A stretch of DNA of 64,000 nt from Hahella sp. HNIBRBA332 (GTDB lineage Bacteria > Pseudomonadota > Gammaproteobacteria > Pseudomonadales > Oleiphilaceae): NCBI RefSeq assembly GCF_030719035.1, contig NZ_CP132203.1, forward strand, positions 6,532,501-6,596,500, read 5' to 3'. The notes under the pieces were generated by a model. That model did no database searches. It was not told the DNA's origin and saw nothing but the letters and a program-made list of their open reading frames with translations. A program made the translations under genes and the position numbers. Below are positions 24,139-34,460 of the stretch, in pieces (positions within the stretch are counted from its first letter, which is position 1; each line of letters opens with the position of its first letter).

Positions 24139-24777
24139 ATGGCGATTGGTTTGGTCGGCCGTAAGGCTGGCATGACTCGTTTGTTTGAAGATGACGGCGC
24201 AGCCGTCCCGGTCACTGTGATTCAGGTCGAGAAAAACGTCATTGCTCAAGTTAAAAGCCTTGAGGTTGATGGTTATCGGGCAATTCAAGTGGCTTCTGGT
24301 TCAGTTAAAGCGTCGCGTGTAAATAAGCCCATGGCGGGTCATTTTGCTAAAGCTGGCGTTGAAGCTGGGCGTGTTGTTTGTGAATTTACTTTGGACGCCA
24401 CTGACTCTGCTGAGTACAAGGTTGGCGACGAAGTCCCCGTCACTATCTTTGAAGTCGGACAAAAAGTTGATGTGTCCGGGCGTTCAAAGGGTAAAGGTTT
24501 TGCTGGCGTTATCAAGCGCTGGAACTTCTCTACTCAAGATGCCACTCACGGTAACTCTCTTTCTCATCGCGCTCCTGGCTCTATTGGTCAGAACCAGTCT
24601 CCTGGACGAGTGTTCAAAGGCAAGAAAATGGCTGGCCAGATGGGAAATAAAAACGTCACTGTGCAGACTCTGAAAATTGTAAGAGTCGACGAAGAGAAAG
24701 GTTTGCTTCTGATTAAGGGCGCAGTTCCTGGAGCGACCGGCGCAGACGTGGTTATCAAGCCCGCGGTTAAAGCATAA
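24139..24777 (+). CDS. rplC: 50S ribosomal protein L3
   Basis: L3 initiates 50S assembly and reaches toward the peptidyl-transferase centre. The 212 residues begin [20 protein letters not shown] and include [31 protein letters not shown] precedes the ATG. Second gene of the S10 operon. Confidence 0.98.
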   Translation: MAIGLVGRKAGMTRLFEDDGAAVPVTVIQVEKNVIAQVKSLEVDGYRAIQVASGSVKASRVNKPMAGHFAKAGVEAGRVVCEFTLDATDSAEYKVGDEVPVTIFEVGQKVDVSGRSKGKGFAGVIKRWNFSTQDATHGNSLSHRAPGSIGQNQSPGRVFKGKKMAGQMGNKNVTVQTLKIVRVDEEKGLLLIKGAVPGATGADVVIKPAVKA

Positions 24778-24789
24778 GAGGGGTGAGAG

Positions 24790-25398
24790 ATGGAGTTAAC
24801 GATTAATGGTGCGGGTAAAGGTACTGTTTCAGTATCTGACGTGGCCTTTGCAAGAGATTTTAACGAAGCTCTGGTTCACCAAGTAGTTACCGCTTATTTG
24901 GCTGGTGGCCGTCAGGGTTCAAAAGCCCAGAAGACGCGTTCCCAAGTGAGCGGCGGTGGAAAGAAACCATGGCGTCAAAAAGGTAGTGGTCGTGCTCGAG
25001 CGGGTACTATCCGTAGCCCTATCTGGAGAGGCGGCGGCAAGACTTTCGCAGCTACGCCGCTGGATCACTCTCAGAAAGTGAACAAAAAGATGTACCGCGC
25101 AGCAATGCAGTCAATTCTGTCTGAGCTTGTTAGGCAGGAGCGTTTGGTTGTTGTTGAAGAAATGGCGGTAGAAGCTCCAAAGACCAAGCAATTCAATGCG
25201 AAGTTGAAGGATCTTGGGCTGGAGAATGTATTAATAGTAGCGGATGCGGTTGATCAAAACCTGTATTTGGCTTCCCGTAACATTCCGCATGTCGATGTGT
25301 GTGACGCTGTTGCTATTAACCCTGTCAGCCTTATCGCGCATGACAAGGTTCTGGTTACTGTCTCTGCGCTTAAGAAAATTGAGGAGATGTTGGGATGA
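24790..25398 (+). CDS. rplD: 50S ribosomal protein L4
   Basis: L4 lines the peptide exit tunnel, and in enteric bacteria it autoregulates the S10 operon. The 202 residues contain the tunnel loop [20 protein letters not shown] and [12 protein letters not shown]. Its stop overlaps the rplW start by 4 nt. The short S10 leader here argues against the enteric form of L4 control. Confidence 0.97.
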   Translation: MELTINGAGKGTVSVSDVAFARDFNEALVHQVVTAYLAGGRQGSKAQKTRSQVSGGGKKPWRQKGSGRARAGTIRSPIWRGGGKTFAATPLDHSQKVNKKMYRAAMQSILSELVRQERLVVVEEMAVEAPKTKQFNAKLKDLGLENVLIVADAVDQNLYLASRNIPHVDVCDAVAINPVSLIAHDKVLVTVSALKKIEEMLG

Positions 25399-25691
25399 AC
25401 CAAGAAAGGCTCTATAAGGTTTTGCTTGGGCCCCATATTTCGGAAAAGGCCACATTGTTAGCGGAAATCAACAATCAAGTGGTCTTCCGTGTGGCGGCCG
25501 ATGCCAAAAAGCCCGAGATTAAAAAAGCGATTGAAGCTTTGTTTGATGTTAAGGTTGAGTCGGTACAGGTTGTGAATATCAAGGGCAAAACTAAACGTAC
25601 CGCACGAGGTATGGGTAAGCGCAACGATATTCGTAAGGCATATGTTCGTCTTGCCTCCGGTCAATCTATCGATTTTGTAGATGTCGAGTAA
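25395..25691 (+). CDS. rplW: 50S ribosomal protein L23
   Basis: L23 sits at the tunnel exit and docks trigger factor and SRP. The 98 residues include [15 protein letters not shown] and the conserved [20 protein letters not shown]. The ATG overlaps the end of rplD (ATGA). Confidence 0.97.
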   Translation: MNQERLYKVLLGPHISEKATLLAEINNQVVFRVAADAKKPEIKKAIEALFDVKVESVQVVNIKGKTKRTARGMGKRNDIRKAYVRLASGQSIDFVDVE

Positions 25692-25704
25692 GGGGGGAGC
25701 GAAA

Positions 25705-26529
25705 ATGCCAGTTGTTAAAACTAAACCAACATCTCCCGGTCGTAGACATGTAGTGGCTGTTACGAATCCGTCACTGCATAAAGGCGCTCCTTTGGCGTCG
25801 TTGACTGAGAAAAAACGTAAGAACGGCGGACGAAACAACGCGGGTCGAATCACTGTGCGCCATCAAGGCGGCGGCCATAAGCAGTTGTATCGTGTTATCG
25901 ATTTTAAACGCACTAAAGATGGCATTCCTGCTGTTGTTGAGCGCTTGGAGTATGACCCCAACCGTACCGCGCATATCGCACTGTTAAAATATGCCGACGG
26001 AGAGCGTCGTTACATTATTGCTCCTAAGGGCGTATCCGTAGGTGACGCAATCGCTTCCGGGCAAGAGGCTCCGATTCGTGTGGGAAGCTGTCTGCCCCTG
26101 AGAAATATTCCTGTAGGTTCTGTCGTTCATTGTATCGAAATGAAGCCAGGCAAAGGCGCCCAGATTGCTAGAAGCGCAGGCGCGTCGGCCCAGGTCGTTG
26201 CTCGTGAAGGCGCTTATGCAACAATCCGTTTGCGTTCTGGTGAGATGCGTAAGGTGCTTGTTGAGTGTCGCGCTACGTTGGGCGAAGTATCCAATAGCGA
26301 GAACAATCTGCGTGTATATGGAAAAGCTGGCGCCAAACGCTGGCGTGGAGTAAGACCTACCGTTCGTGGTACTGCGATGAACCCAGTTGATCACCCGCAT
26401 GGTGGTGGTGAAGGGCGTAACTTCGGTAAGCACCCGGTTACTCCTTGGGGTGTTCCTACGAAGGGTTACAAAACTCGTAAGAACAAGCGTACAGACAAAA
26501 TGATTGTGCGTCGTCGCAAAGCTAAGTAA
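25705..26529 (+). CDS. rplB: 50S ribosomal protein L2
   Basis: L2 is needed for subunit association and peptidyl transfer. The 274 residues begin [16 protein letters not shown], and the peptidyl-transferase histidine lies in [14 protein letters not shown]. The frame extends back to 25681 inside rplW, but the ATG at 25705 aligns with the family start and has AAGGGGGGAGCG before it. Confidence 0.98.
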   Translation: MPVVKTKPTSPGRRHVVAVTNPSLHKGAPLASLTEKKRKNGGRNNAGRITVRHQGGGHKQLYRVIDFKRTKDGIPAVVERLEYDPNRTAHIALLKYADGERRYIIAPKGVSVGDAIASGQEAPIRVGSCLPLRNIPVGSVVHCIEMKPGKGAQIARSAGASAQVVAREGAYATIRLRSGEMRKVLVECRATLGEVSNSENNLRVYGKAGAKRWRGVRPTVRGTAMNPVDHPHGGGEGRNFGKHPVTPWGVPTKGYKTRKNKRTDKMIVRRRKAK

Positions 26530-26540
26530 GGGGGTCTCTC

Positions 26541-26816
26541 GTGCCACGTTCCTTAAAGAAAGGTCCATTTATTGATCTTCACCTTCTCAAGAAAGTGGAG
26601 ACAGCGGTAGAAGTCAAAGACAAGAAGCCAATTAAAACTTGGTCTCGTCGTTCCACCATTTTTCCGGAAATGGTTGGCTTAACTATCGCAGTTCATAACG
26701 GTCGTCAACATGTTCCTGTCTATGTGACTGAAGACATGGTCGGCCATAAACTGGGTGAATTTGCAGCCACACGTACTTATCGCGGACACGCTGCAGACAA
26801 GAAAGCTAAACGGTAA
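26541..26816 (+). CDS. rpsS: 30S ribosomal protein S19
   Basis: S19 is a 30S head protein contacting S13 and the A-site finger bridge. The 91 residues start [19 protein letters not shown], including the conserved [17 protein letters not shown]. It starts with GTG after AAGGGGGTCTCTC, 11 bp after rplB. Confidence 0.98.
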   Translation: MPRSLKKGPFIDLHLLKKVETAVEVKDKKPIKTWSRRSTIFPEMVGLTIAVHNGRQHVPVYVTEDMVGHKLGEFAATRTYRGHAADKKAKR

Positions 26817-26828
26817 GAGGGTATAGAG

Positions 26829-27161
26829 ATGGAAGTAGCGGCAAAATTATTTGGTGCTCGCTTATCTGCTCAGAAAGCTCGTTTAGTTGCAGATCAGGTG
26901 CGCGGTAAGCGGGTTGAAGAAGCGTTGGACATATTGACCTTTAGTCCCAAAAAGGCTTCTAGCATTATCAAGAAGGTGCTGGAGTCAGCTATCGCCAATG
27001 CTGAGCATAATGAAGGGCTGGATGTTGATGAGCTGAAGGTGGCCACTATCTGCGTAGACGAAGGTCCTACAATGAAGCGGATTAAGCCTAGAGCGAAAGG
27101 TCGGGCGGATCGCATTTTCAAGCGGACTTGCCATATCACCGTCAAGGTAGCCGAAGAGTAG
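26829..27161 (+). CDS. rplV: 50S ribosomal protein L22
   Basis: L22 forms part of the exit-tunnel constriction. The 110 residues include [18 protein letters not shown] and the beta-hairpin region [29 protein letters not shown] precedes the ATG. Between rpsS and rpsC as usual. Confidence 0.98.
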   Translation: MEVAAKLFGARLSAQKARLVADQVRGKRVEEALDILTFSPKKASSIIKKVLESAIANAEHNEGLDVDELKVATICVDEGPTMKRIKPRAKGRADRIFKRTCHITVKVAEE

Positions 27162-27171
27162 GAGATAGCAG

Positions 27172-27855
27172 ATGGGTCAAAAGGTTAATCCAGTCGGTAT
27201 TCGACTGGGGATTGTTAAAGATCACAATTCAGTCTGGTACGCAGACAAAAAGAACTATTCAGATCATTTGCTGACTGATATCAAGGTTCGCGAGTTTCTG
27301 ATGAAGAGGCTTGAGAAAGCTTCCGTGAGCAAAGTCGTCATTGAGCGTCCACCTCAGAACGCCAAAATTACTATTCATACTGCTCGTCCGGGTATTGTGA
27401 TCGGTAAGAAAGGTGAAGACGTTGATAGACTGCGCCAGGAAGTGGGCGAGTTGATGAAAGTGCCCGTGCACATCAACATAGAAGAGATTCGTAAGCCTGA
27501 TTTGGATGCTAAGCTGGTTGCTGCCGGTGTCGCCGGCCAATTGGAGCGTCGCGTTATGTTCCGTCGTGCGATGAAGCGCGCAGTTCAGAATGCGATGCGT
27601 CAAGGCGCCAAAGGTATCAAAATTCAAGTTGGCGGCCGTTTGGGCGGTGCAGAAATTGCTCGTACCGAATGGTACCGTGAAGGTCGCGTGCCTTTGCACA
27701 CTCTGCGTGCGGATATCGACTACGCTACGCACGAAGCGCATACCACTTACGGTGTGATTGGTGTGAAGGTTTGGATCTTTAAGGGCGAAATCCTGGGTGG
27801 TATCGAACAGGTTCGCGCTGAAAAGAAAGCAGCTAAAAAGAAAAGTTCTAAGTAG
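27172..27855 (+). CDS. rpsC: 30S ribosomal protein S3
   Basis: S3 lies at the mRNA entry tunnel and helps helicase activity. The 227 residues contain the KH motif ([17 protein letters not shown]) and the C-terminal domain [20 protein letters not shown]. The tail is lysine-rich. GGAGATAGCAG precedes the ATG. Confidence 0.98.
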   Translation: MGQKVNPVGIRLGIVKDHNSVWYADKKNYSDHLLTDIKVREFLMKRLEKASVSKVVIERPPQNAKITIHTARPGIVIGKKGEDVDRLRQEVGELMKVPVHINIEEIRKPDLDAKLVAAGVAGQLERRVMFRRAMKRAVQNAMRQGAKGIKIQVGGRLGGAEIARTEWYREGRVPLHTLRADIDYATHEAHTTYGVIGVKVWIFKGEILGGIEQVRAEKKAAKKKSSK

Positions 27856-27866
27856 GGGGCAGTGAA

Positions 27867-28280
27867 ATGTTGCAACCTAAGCGTACGAAATTCCGTAAAG
27901 TCCACAAAGGCCGCAACACTGGCTTGGCGCAACGCGGAAACAAAGTAAGTTTTGGTGAATTTGGTTTAAAAGCGACTGGACGTGGACGCATAACTGCCCG
28001 ACAAATCGAAGCAGCGCGTCGTACTATGACTCGTCGTATTAAGCGTGGTGGTAAGATCTGGATTCGTATATTCCCGGATAAGCCGATTACCAAGAAACCT
28101 CTAGAAGTCCGTATGGGTAAAGGTAAAGGTCCAGTTGAATACTGGGTGGCGGAAATTGAGCCAGGCCGTATGCTGTACGAAATGGAAGGGGTAAGTGAGG
28201 AATTGGCCCGCGAGGCGTTTGCGCTTGCAGCGGCTAAACTTCCTGTCGCAACTACTTTTGTGACAAGAACGGTGATGTAA
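27867..28280 (+). CDS. rplP: 50S ribosomal protein L16
   Basis: L16 contacts A-site tRNA elbow regions and is a late 50S assembly protein. The 137 residues begin [17 protein letters not shown] and contain the arginine modified by the oxygenase RoxA in E. coli within [12 protein letters not shown]. The next gene starts on the base after its stop. Confidence 0.98.
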   Translation: MLQPKRTKFRKVHKGRNTGLAQRGNKVSFGEFGLKATGRGRITARQIEAARRTMTRRIKRGGKIWIRIFPDKPITKKPLEVRMGKGKGPVEYWVAEIEPGRMLYEMEGVSEELAREAFALAAAKLPVATTFVTRTVM

Positions 28281-28472
28281 ATGAAAGCTGCAGAATTGAG
28301 AAACAAAACTCAGGAAGAGCTCAGTAATGAACTGATCTCTTTGTTGAAAGAGCAATTCAACTTGCGGATGCGCAAGGCGACGGGCCAATTAAATCAAGTC
28401 CATCTTCTGCGTAAAGTGCGTCGCGACATTGCTCGTGTCAAGACAGTCTTAAATCAGAAGGCAGGTGAGTGA
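28281..28472 (+). CDS. rpmC: 50S ribosomal protein L29
   Basis: L29 is a two-helix protein beside the tunnel exit. The 63 residues begin with [20 protein letters not shown]. Its ATG directly abuts the rplP stop, so translation is coupled. Its end overlaps the Shine-Dalgarno for rpsQ. Confidence 0.97.
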   Translation: MKAAELRNKTQEELSNELISLLKEQFNLRMRKATGQLNQVHLLRKVRRDIARVKTVLNQKAGE

Positions 28473-28473
28473 T

Positions 28474-28740
28474 ATGACCGCGAACGAGAAAAGCGTGCGC
28501 ACTGAGACCGGCAAGGTCGTCAGTGACAAAATGGACAAGTCTATAGTGGTCCTGGTAGAGCGTCGCGTGAAGCATCCCCTGTACGGCAAGTATGTTAAGC
28601 GCTCAAGCAAGCTTCATGCTCATGACGAGAACAATGAGTGTCGCATTGGCGATACCGTTCAGGTTCAAGAGTCTCGTCCTCTTTCCAAGACTAAGTCGTG
28701 GAAGCTTGTGAACATTGTTGAGCGGGCCGAAAAAGTCTAG
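28474..28740 (+). CDS. rpsQ: 30S ribosomal protein S17
   Basis: S17 is a primary 16S-binding protein with an OB fold. The 88 residues include [20 protein letters not shown] and [13 protein letters not shown] at 28465 is in frame, but the ATG at 28474 has a well-placed GCAGGTGAG and aligns with the family. Last gene of the S10 operon; 30 bp separate it from rplN. Confidence 0.97.
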   Translation: MTANEKSVRTETGKVVSDKMDKSIVVLVERRVKHPLYGKYVKRSSKLHAHDENNECRIGDTVQVQESRPLSKTKSWKLVNIVERAEKV

Positions 28741-28770
28741 TCAAGCAAAGCTGTTAGGTGGAGATAACCG

Positions 28771-29139
28771 ATGATTCAGACGCAAACCGTGCTTGACGTG
28801 GCCGACAACAGCGGAGCCCGTCGAGTAATGTGTATTAAAGTGCTGGGTGGTTCACATCGTCGTTACGCAAGTATCGGCGACGTGATTAAAGTTTCTGTTA
28901 AAGAAGCGATTCCCCGCGGAAAGGTAAAGAAAGGTCAGGTTCTTAAAGCTGTCGTAGTGCGTACCCGAAAGGGCGTGCGTAGACAGGATGGTTCCTTGAT
29001 TCGTTTTGATGGCAATGCCGCTGTTCTTTTGAACAACCAGGAACAGCCCATCGGTACTCGTATTTTCGGACCGGTGACTCGGGAACTGCGTGGCGAGAAA
29101 TTTATGAAAATTATCTCGCTGGCCCCGGAAGTGCTATAG
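28771..29139 (+). CDS. rplN: 50S ribosomal protein L14
   Basis: L14 is an intersubunit-face protein and target of the silencing factor RsfS. The 122 residues start [20 protein letters not shown]. It is the first gene of the spc operon block, but no promoter or terminator is visible in the 30-bp gap before it, so read-through from the S10 operon is likely. GGTGGAGATAACCG precedes the ATG. Confidence 0.98.
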   Translation: MIQTQTVLDVADNSGARRVMCIKVLGGSHRRYASIGDVIKVSVKEAIPRGKVKKGQVLKAVVVRTRKGVRRQDGSLIRFDGNAAVLLNNQEQPIGTRIFGPVTRELRGEKFMKIISLAPEVL

Positions 29140-29153
29140 GAGTCAGACCAAAT

Positions 29154-29471
29154 ATGAACAAGATCAGAAAAGGCGACGAAGTTGTCGTCATAGCAGGCAG
29201 AGATAAAGGGAAGCGCGGTAAAGTAAATCGCGTCCAGAAAGACGGTAAGCTGGTTGTCAGCGGCGTCAATATGGTTAAGCGTCATACCAAGCCAAACCCT
29301 ATGTTGGGTACTGCTGGCGGCATCGTCGAGAAAGAGGCGCCCATTCAAGCTTCAAACGTGGCGATCTTTAATTCAGCCACCGATAAGCCTGATCGTATTG
29401 GCTTTAAGATTCTTGAAGACGGTAAGAAAGTGCGCATCTTCAAGTCGACAAACGAACTTGTCGATAACTAA
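29154..29471 (+). CDS. rplX: 50S ribosomal protein L24
   Basis: L24 is an early 50S assembly initiator with a KOW fold. The 105 residues include [20 protein letters not shown] and [26 protein letters not shown] precedes the ATG. Located between rplN and rplE. Confidence 0.98.
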
Positions 29472-29488
29472 AGGTTAGGTGGTTGATT

Positions 29489-30028
29489 ATGCCAAAGTAT
29501 AAAGAGGTATATCAGAAAGAGGTTATTCCTGCGCTGATGAAGGAAATGTCCTACAGCAGCGTTATGCAGGTGCCTCGTATTGAGAAGATTACCCTTAACA
29601 TGGGTGTCGGCGAAGCTCTTGGCGATAAAAAGCAGATCGAAGCGGCGGCAGCGGACTTGGAAGCTATTACCGGTCAGAAGGTTGTAGTAACCAAAGCGCG
29701 TAAATCCGTAGCTGGCTTTAAAATCCGTCAAGGTTTTCCTATCGGTTGCAAAGTTACTTTGCGTGGTGATCGTATGTGGGAATTCTTTGAGCGTCTTGTT
29801 GATGTAGCTATCCCTCGTGTACGTGACTTCCGTGGTTTGAACCAGAAGTCATTCGACGGACGTGGAAACTACTCTATGGGCGTGAAAGAGCAGATTATCT
29901 TCCCGGAGATCGATTACGATAAGATCGATAAAGTCCGCGGAATGGATATCACCATCACGACCTCCGCAAACACTGACGATGAAGGCAGAGCGTTGCTTAA
30001 CGCGTTCAGCTTCCCGTTCAGAAAATAA
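29489..30028 (+). CDS. rplE: 50S ribosomal protein L5
   Basis: L5 binds 5S rRNA and contacts S13 and P-site tRNA. The 179 residues include [19 protein letters not shown] and [12 protein letters not shown] at the end. A TTG at 29483 is in frame; the ATG at 29489 has GTTAGGTGG before it and gives the family length exactly. Confidence 0.97.
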
Positions 30029-30039
30029 GGTGAACTGAT

Positions 30040-30345
30040 ATGGCAAAAGTTGGAATGCGCGAGCGCGAGCTCAAGCGTGAAAAAACCGTAGCGAAGTACG
30101 CTGAGAAGCGCGCTGCGTTGAAGGCCATTATTGCAAATCCGAATGTCTCTGATGAAGAGCGTTGGGAAGCGCAGATGAAGTTGCAGAAGCTGCCGAGAGA
30201 CGCTAGTCCTTCAAGACTGCGCAATCGCTGCCAAGTAACTGGCCGTCCGCATGCGGTATTGAGAAAGTTCCGTCTGTCCCGAATTAAACTTCGCGAAGCC
30301 GCAATGCGTGGTGATGTGCCTGGTTTGAAAAAGGCAAGCTGGTAA
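30040..30345 (+). CDS. rpsN: 30S ribosomal protein S14 (zinc-free form)
   Basis: S14 is a late-binding 30S head protein. The 101 residues are the long form without CxxC zinc pairs: the only cysteine is in [32 protein letters not shown] precedes the ATG. A 75-bp gap with a strong hairpin follows. Confidence 0.97.
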   Translation: MAKVGMRERELKREKTVAKYAEKRAALKAIIANPNVSDEERWEAQMKLQKLPRDASPSRLRNRCQVTGRPHAVLRKFRLSRIKLREAAMRGDVPGLKKASW

Positions 30346-30366
30346 CGCTCGACCGTTGGTAAGCGT

Positions 30367-30388
30367 CTTTCGGCCGTTAGGCCGAAAG
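30367..30388 (+). other. Perfect hairpin between rpsN and rpsH
   Basis: CTTTCGGCC, loop GTTA, GGCCGAAAG: a perfect 9-bp stem 21 bp after rpsN, with no T run. It could be a processing or regulatory structure. The E. coli S8 repressor site lies elsewhere in spc (near rplE), so equivalence is not assumed. Confidence 0.7.
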
Positions 30389-30420
30389 CGCTGCACAACT
30401 AAAATGTTTGGAGCTATTAA

Positions 30421-30813
30421 ATGAGTATGCAAGATACCTTGGCGGATATGTTCACCCGTATCCGTAACGCACAGATGGCGGAAAAAGAAACTGTGCGTAT
30501 GCCCTCCTCAAAGATGAAGGTCGCTGTGGCCAACGTCTTGAAAGAAGAAGGCTTTATCACTGACTTTCAAGCTAGTGAAGAAGCAAAGCCTGTTCTTGAG
30601 ATTACACTGAAGTATTACCAAGGCGCTCCGGTTATTGAGAATATTAGCCGAGTGAGCCGTCCAGGTCTGCGCCAGTACAAAGCCGCTAATGACCTGCCTA
30701 CCGTAAATGGTGGTTTAGGTATCGCGATCGTATCCACTTCCAAAGGCGTTATGACTGATAGAGCAGCTCGTAAAGCCGGCGTTGGTGGTGAAGTTATTTG
30801 TACCGTCTTCTAG
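30421..30813 (+). CDS. rpsH: 30S ribosomal protein S8
   Basis: S8 is a primary 16S central-domain binder and, in E. coli, the spc operon repressor. The 130 residues start [20 protein letters not shown] and end with the conserved [20 protein letters not shown]. Preceded by TTTGGAGCTATTAA. Confidence 0.98.
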   Translation: MSMQDTLADMFTRIRNAQMAEKETVRMPSSKMKVAVANVLKEEGFITDFQASEEAKPVLEITLKYYQGAPVIENISRVSRPGLRQYKAANDLPTVNGGLGIAIVSTSKGVMTDRAARKAGVGGEVICTVF

Positions 30814-30822
30814 GAGTGAATC

Positions 30823-31356
30823 ATGTCTAGGGTAGCAAAAAATCCAGTACAGATTCCCGCTGGCGTAGAGGTTAAGTTCGACGGTCGGCTGGTTAATATC
30901 AAGGGCGGTAAAGGCGCTCTTTCTTTGTCTGTTCATCCTTCGGTTGAAGTAAAGCAGGAAGATGACGCATTGACGTTCGGTCCAAAAGAAGGCTCCAACC
31001 AAGCGCGTGCTTTGGCTGGAACCACTCGTGCGTTGGTCAACAACATGGTTCTCGGCGTTACTCAAGGTTTTGAGCGCAAATTAGAACTGATCGGCGTAGG
31101 TTACAGAGCGCAGGCTCAAGGCAAGGCGATCAACCTGACTCTTGGCTTTTCTCACCCTGTAGTATTCGAAATTCCTGAGGGAATTACAGCTGAGACTCCC
31201 ACCCAAACTGAAATTGTGATTCGTGGTATCGATAAGCAAAAAGTTGGGCAGGTTGCTGCTGAAATCCGTAGTATCAGACCGCCTGAACCATATAAAGGAA
31301 AGGGTGTTCGCTACTCCGGCGAGCAAGTTCGAGTTAAAGAAGCTAAGAAGAAGTAG
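30823..31356 (+). CDS. rplF: 50S ribosomal protein L6
   Basis: L6 lies near the factor-binding site and sarcin/ricin loop. The 177 residues include [20 protein letters not shown] and the C-terminal [28 protein letters not shown] precedes the ATG, overlapping the rpsH stop. Confidence 0.98.
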   Translation: MSRVAKNPVQIPAGVEVKFDGRLVNIKGGKGALSLSVHPSVEVKQEDDALTFGPKEGSNQARALAGTTRALVNNMVLGVTQGFERKLELIGVGYRAQAQGKAINLTLGFSHPVVFEIPEGITAETPTQTEIVIRGIDKQKVGQVAAEIRSIRPPEPYKGKGVRYSGEQVRVKEAKKK

Positions 31357-31365
31357 GGCGCGGCT

Positions 31366-31716
31366 ATGAGTGACAAAAAGATTTCTCGGTTACGTCGGGC
31401 TAAGAAAACCCGTTATAAAATTCGTGAACTCGGTGTCGACAGATTGAGCATCAATCGGACGCCGCGTCATATCTACGCGCAAATTATCAGCGCGGATGGA
31501 AGCAAGGTTTTGGCTACTGCTTCCACTTTGGATAAAGATTTGCGTGCAGGCGCTACCGGCAACGTAGAAGCTGCAGGTAAAGTTGGCGCAATGATCGCGG
31601 AAAGAGCTAAGGCTGCAGGCATTACCAAAGTGGCTTTTGACCGTTCCGGCTTCAAGTACCATGGTCGTGTAAAAGCGTTAGCTGATGCTGCGCGGGAAAA
31701 CGGACTCGAGTTTTAA
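31366..31716 (+). CDS. rplR: 50S ribosomal protein L18
   Basis: L18 binds 5S rRNA with L5 and L25. The 116 residues include [16 protein letters not shown] and [20 protein letters not shown]. It is 9 bp after rplF in the spc operon. Confidence 0.98.
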   Translation: MSDKKISRLRRAKKTRYKIRELGVDRLSINRTPRHIYAQIISADGSKVLATASTLDKDLRAGATGNVEAAGKVGAMIAERAKAAGITKVAFDRSGFKYHGRVKALADAARENGLEF

Positions 31717-31728
31717 GAGGTTGAATAT

Positions 31729-32232
31729 ATGACAAATAACGAGCAACAAAAAGGAGCAGAGCTCCAGGAGAAGCTTGTTCAGGTCAACCGCGTGGCTAAG
31801 GTTGTTAAAGGTGGTCGTATTTTCGGCTTCACAGCTTTGACCGTAGTTGGCGATGGGAACGGTAAAGTAGGTTTTGGTCGTGGTAAAGCGCGTGAAGTGC
31901 CTGTTGCGATTCAGAAAGCTATGGACGCCGCCCGTAAGAACATGATTACCGTAACCTTGAATGGCAATACCTTGCAGTATCCAGTCAAGGCGCGTCATGG
32001 GTCCGCTAAAGTCTTTATGCAGCCTGCTTCTGAAGGTACCGGTATTATCGCTGGTGGCGCAATGCGCGCTGTATTAGAAGTAGCTGGCGTACAGAACGTA
32101 TTGGCTAAGTGTTACGGCTCAACCAACCCTGTTAACGTTGTTCGCGCCACGTTCGAAGGCTTAAAAGCCATGCAAGCTCCTGAGGAGATTGCGGCTAAGC
32201 GTGGTAAGACTGTGGAAGAGATTCTGGGGTAA
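31729..32232 (+). CDS. rpsE: 30S ribosomal protein S5
   Basis: S5 lines the mRNA entrance and affects decoding accuracy. The 167 residues contain the double-stranded RNA-binding-like N-terminal part ([20 protein letters not shown]) and [18 protein letters not shown]. It is 12 bp after rplR. Confidence 0.98.
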   Translation: MTNNEQQKGAELQEKLVQVNRVAKVVKGGRIFGFTALTVVGDGNGKVGFGRGKAREVPVAIQKAMDAARKNMITVTLNGNTLQYPVKARHGSAKVFMQPASEGTGIIAGGAMRAVLEVAGVQNVLAKCYGSTNPVNVVRATFEGLKAMQAPEEIAAKRGKTVEEILG

Positions 32233-32235
32233 GTC

Positions 32236-32427
32236 ATGGCCAATGCAGCAAAGACTATTAAGGTAACTCTGGTAAAGAGTACTATCGGAATCCTGCCTAA
32301 GCACAAGGACTGCGTTCGCGGCTTGGGTTTGAGAAAAATTAATCATACTGTGGAAGTAGAAGATACTGCTGCTGTAAGAGGTATGATTAACAAGGTTAAC
32401 TATCTAGTGAAGGTGGAAGGAGAGTAA
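32236..32427 (+). CDS. rpmD: 50S ribosomal protein L30
   Basis: L30 is a small 50S protein. The 63 residues include [20 protein letters not shown] and [15 protein letters not shown]. The ATG lies 3 bp after the rpsE stop, with the Shine-Dalgarno (CTGGGGTAAG) inside rpsE. Confidence 0.97.
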   Translation: MANAAKTIKVTLVKSTIGILPKHKDCVRGLGLRKINHTVEVEDTAAVRGMINKVNYLVKVEGE

Positions 32428-32428
32428 T

Positions 32429-32863
32429 ATGAAAATGAATACTCTCAAGCCAGCTGAAGGTTCCAAACAGTCCCCGAAAAGGTTGGGCCGTGGAATTGGT
32501 AGCGGGCTGGGTAAAACCGGTGGCCGTGGCCACAAAGGTCAAACTTCCCGCTCTGGCGGAACTATCAGACCAGGCTTTGAAGGCGGTCAACAGCCTTTGC
32601 AGCGTCGTCTGCCCAAGTTCGGCTTCACCTCTAGGGTTGGCCGTTTCTCTGAAGAAGTTAGACTGAGTGAAATCGACACCCTTGGTACTGATGTTATCGA
32701 TTTGGCGGCTTTAAAAGCGGCTAGCATCGTTGCTCAACAGGCTAAGCAGGTCAAGGTTATTCTGTCCGGAGAGATTACCCGTGCGGTGACTGTTAAAGGA
32801 CTGAAAGTGACCAAAGGCGCGCAAGAAGCAATCCAAGCCGCAGGTGGCAAAGTCGAGGAATAA
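32429..32863 (+). CDS. rplO: 50S ribosomal protein L15
   Basis: L15 is a late-assembly 50S protein. The 144 residues include [20 protein letters not shown] and HKGQTSR. The ATG at 32429 (MKMNTL) aligns with the family start; a second ATG at 32435 is less likely. secY begins on the next base after its stop. Confidence 0.97.
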   Translation: MKMNTLKPAEGSKQSPKRLGRGIGSGLGKTGGRGHKGQTSRSGGTIRPGFEGGQQPLQRRLPKFGFTSRVGRFSEEVRLSEIDTLGTDVIDLAALKAASIVAQQAKQVKVILSGEITRAVTVKGLKVTKGAQEAIQAAGGKVEE

Positions 32864-34195
32864 ATGGCCAAACTAAACGCATTACCCGCAGGTGCAGGTA
32901 AAGGCCTCGCCGAGCTTCGTGCTCGGCTTTGGTTCGTACTGTTGGCGATACTTGTATATCGAGTTGGCGCCCACATACCTGTACCAGGAATTAATCCCGA
33001 TAGACTCGCGGCGCTCTTTGATCAGAATCAGGGCACTATCTTGAGCTTGTTTAATATGTTTTCAGGGGGAGCCCTGGAGCGTATGAGTATCTTTGCTCTG
33101 GGTATCATGCCTTATATTTCTGCATCGATCATTATGCAGTTGTTGACTGTTGTCAGTCCGCAACTGGAGCAACTGAAGAAAGAGGGAGAAGCGGGTAGGC
33201 GCAAAATCAGCCAGTACACTAGGTACGGTACAGTGCTGCTTGCGACTATACAGGCGTTTGGTATTTCCGTCGGTCTGGCGAATCAAGGTGTAACCTTTAC
33301 AACTGGACCGAGCTTCTTCTTTGTCGCTGTCGTTACCTTCGTTTGTGGCGCAGTGTTTTTGATGTGGGTAGGCGAGCAAATTACTGAAAGGGGAATTGGT
33401 AACGGTATTTCGTTGCTGATTTTCGCAGGTATAGTTGCGGGCTTGCCTGGTGCGGTCGGTCAGACATTCGAGCAAGCGCGGCTTGGTGAGTTGAGTGTAC
33501 TGACATTAATAGCTGTTGCGATTTTCGCGGTTGCAATTATTGCGTTCGTGGTTTTCATGGAGCGCGGGCAACGCCGTATCACTATCAACTACGCGCGTCG
33601 TCAACAAGGGCGTAAGGTATACGCTCAGCAAAGCAGCCATCTTCCCTTGAAAGTGAATATGGCTGGTGTGATTCCTCCTATATTCGCCTCTAGTATTCTT
33701 TTGTTCCCAGCATCTTTGGGGCAATGGTTTGGCAAAGGTGAAGGAATGGAGTGGTTACAGGTTGTTTCGCAGGCGCTTGGTCCAAGCCAACCGCTATACA
33801 TTATTCTGTTTGCGATAGCAGTTGTATTCTTCTGCTTCTTTTATACAGCATTAATGTATAACCCCAAGGAAGTTGCCGACAATTTAAAGCGCTCCGGCGC
33901 ATTTGTTCCGGGTATTCGTCCTGGGGAAAACACTGCTAAGTATATTGATGGCGTTCTTACCCGCTTAACTGTGTTTGGCGCCTTATATATTGCAGCTGTG
34001 GCTATATTGCCACAGTTTTTAGTGGTGTCCTGGAATGTTCCATTCTATTTTGGTGGAACTTCCTTATTAATTGTCGTTGTTGTTGTCATGGACTTCATGG
34101 CCCAGGTTCAGTCACATCTCATGTCGCATCAGTATGAGTCGCTCATGAAGAAGTCTAACCTGAAAAATTACGGCAAGAGCGGTTTGGTCCGATAG
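32864..34195 (+). CDS. secY: Preprotein translocase subunit SecY
   Basis: SecY is the pore subunit of the Sec translocon. The 443 residues carry ten membrane segments, including [15 protein letters not shown] early, the plug region [20 protein letters not shown], and the cytoplasmic loop [20 protein letters not shown]. The ATG abuts the rplO stop. The gene lies before rpmJ as in gammaproteobacterial spc operons. Confidence 0.98.
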   Translation: MAKLNALPAGAGKGLAELRARLWFVLLAILVYRVGAHIPVPGINPDRLAALFDQNQGTILSLFNMFSGGALERMSIFALGIMPYISASIIMQLLTVVSPQLEQLKKEGEAGRRKISQYTRYGTVLLATIQAFGISVGLANQGVTFTTGPSFFFVAVVTFVCGAVFLMWVGEQITERGIGNGISLLIFAGIVAGLPGAVGQTFEQARLGELSVLTLIAVAIFAVAIIAFVVFMERGQRRITINYARRQQGRKVYAQQSSHLPLKVNMAGVIPPIFASSILLFPASLGQWFGKGEGMEWLQVVSQALGPSQPLYIILFAIAVVFFCFFYTALMYNPKEVADNLKRSGAFVPGIRPGENTAKYIDGVLTRLTVFGALYIAAVAILPQFLVVSWNVPFYFGGTSLLIVVVVVMDFMAQVQSHLMSHQYESLMKKSNLKNYGKSGLVR

Positions 34196-34239
34196 TCGAG
34201 CAAGTTTTAAAGTAATCGGCGTGAGACTGGAGAATAGCA

Positions 34240-34356
34240 ATGAAAGTTAGAGCATCTGTAAAGAAAATGTGTCGTGGGTGCAAAATTATCCGTCGTAATG
34301 GCGCGGTAATGGTAATCTGCAGCACAGAACCAAGACACAAACAGAAACAAGGCTAA
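34240..34356 (+). CDS. rpmJ: 50S ribosomal protein L36
   Basis: A 38-residue protein read directly from the sequence. It starts [19 protein letters not shown] and ends EPRHKQKQG. The zinc ligands C11, C14, C27 and H33 are present, so this is the zinc-binding (C+) form. GACTGGAGAATAGCA precedes the ATG. Last gene of the spc operon. Confidence 0.97.
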   Translation: MKVRASVKKMCRGCKIIRRNGAVMVICSTEPRHKQKQG

Positions 34357-34372
34357 TATTTAGCACTGTTGC

Positions 34373-34401
34373 TTGATTTGTATACACGAAGGCGCTATCA
34401 T
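34373..34401 (+). promoter_or_regulatory. Probable sigma70 promoter of the alpha operon
   Basis: TTGATT, a 17-bp spacer and TATCAT, followed by TCTGCGCC, a GC-rich discriminator like those of other ribosomal promoters here. It lies 60 bp before rpsM. The -10 falls in the loop of the AAGGCGC/GCGCCTT hairpin. Confidence 0.6.
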
Positions 34402-34413
34402 TCTGCGCCTTTT
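34389..34413 (+). terminator. spc operon terminator-like hairpin overlapping the alpha promoter
   Basis: AAGGCGC, a 9-nt loop, GCGCCTT, then TT: a perfect 7-bp stem with a short T run, 33 bp after rpmJ. It may terminate part of the spc transcript. Its two arms flank the predicted -10 of the rpsM promoter. Confidence 0.6.
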
Positions 34414-34419
34414 AATTTG

Positions 34420-34436
34420 TTGGTAATTATTACCAA
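34420..34436 (+). other. Palindrome upstream of rpsM
   Basis: TTGGTAA, TTA, TTACCAA: a perfect 7-bp inverted repeat about 25 bp before the rpsM start, in the expected 5' leader. It could be an RNA hairpin masking or exposing the ribosome-binding site (S4 represses this operon in E. coli) or chance in an AT-rich gap. Confidence 0.45.
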
Positions 34437-34460
34437 TAACATTTATGCGGAGTAAGATGG

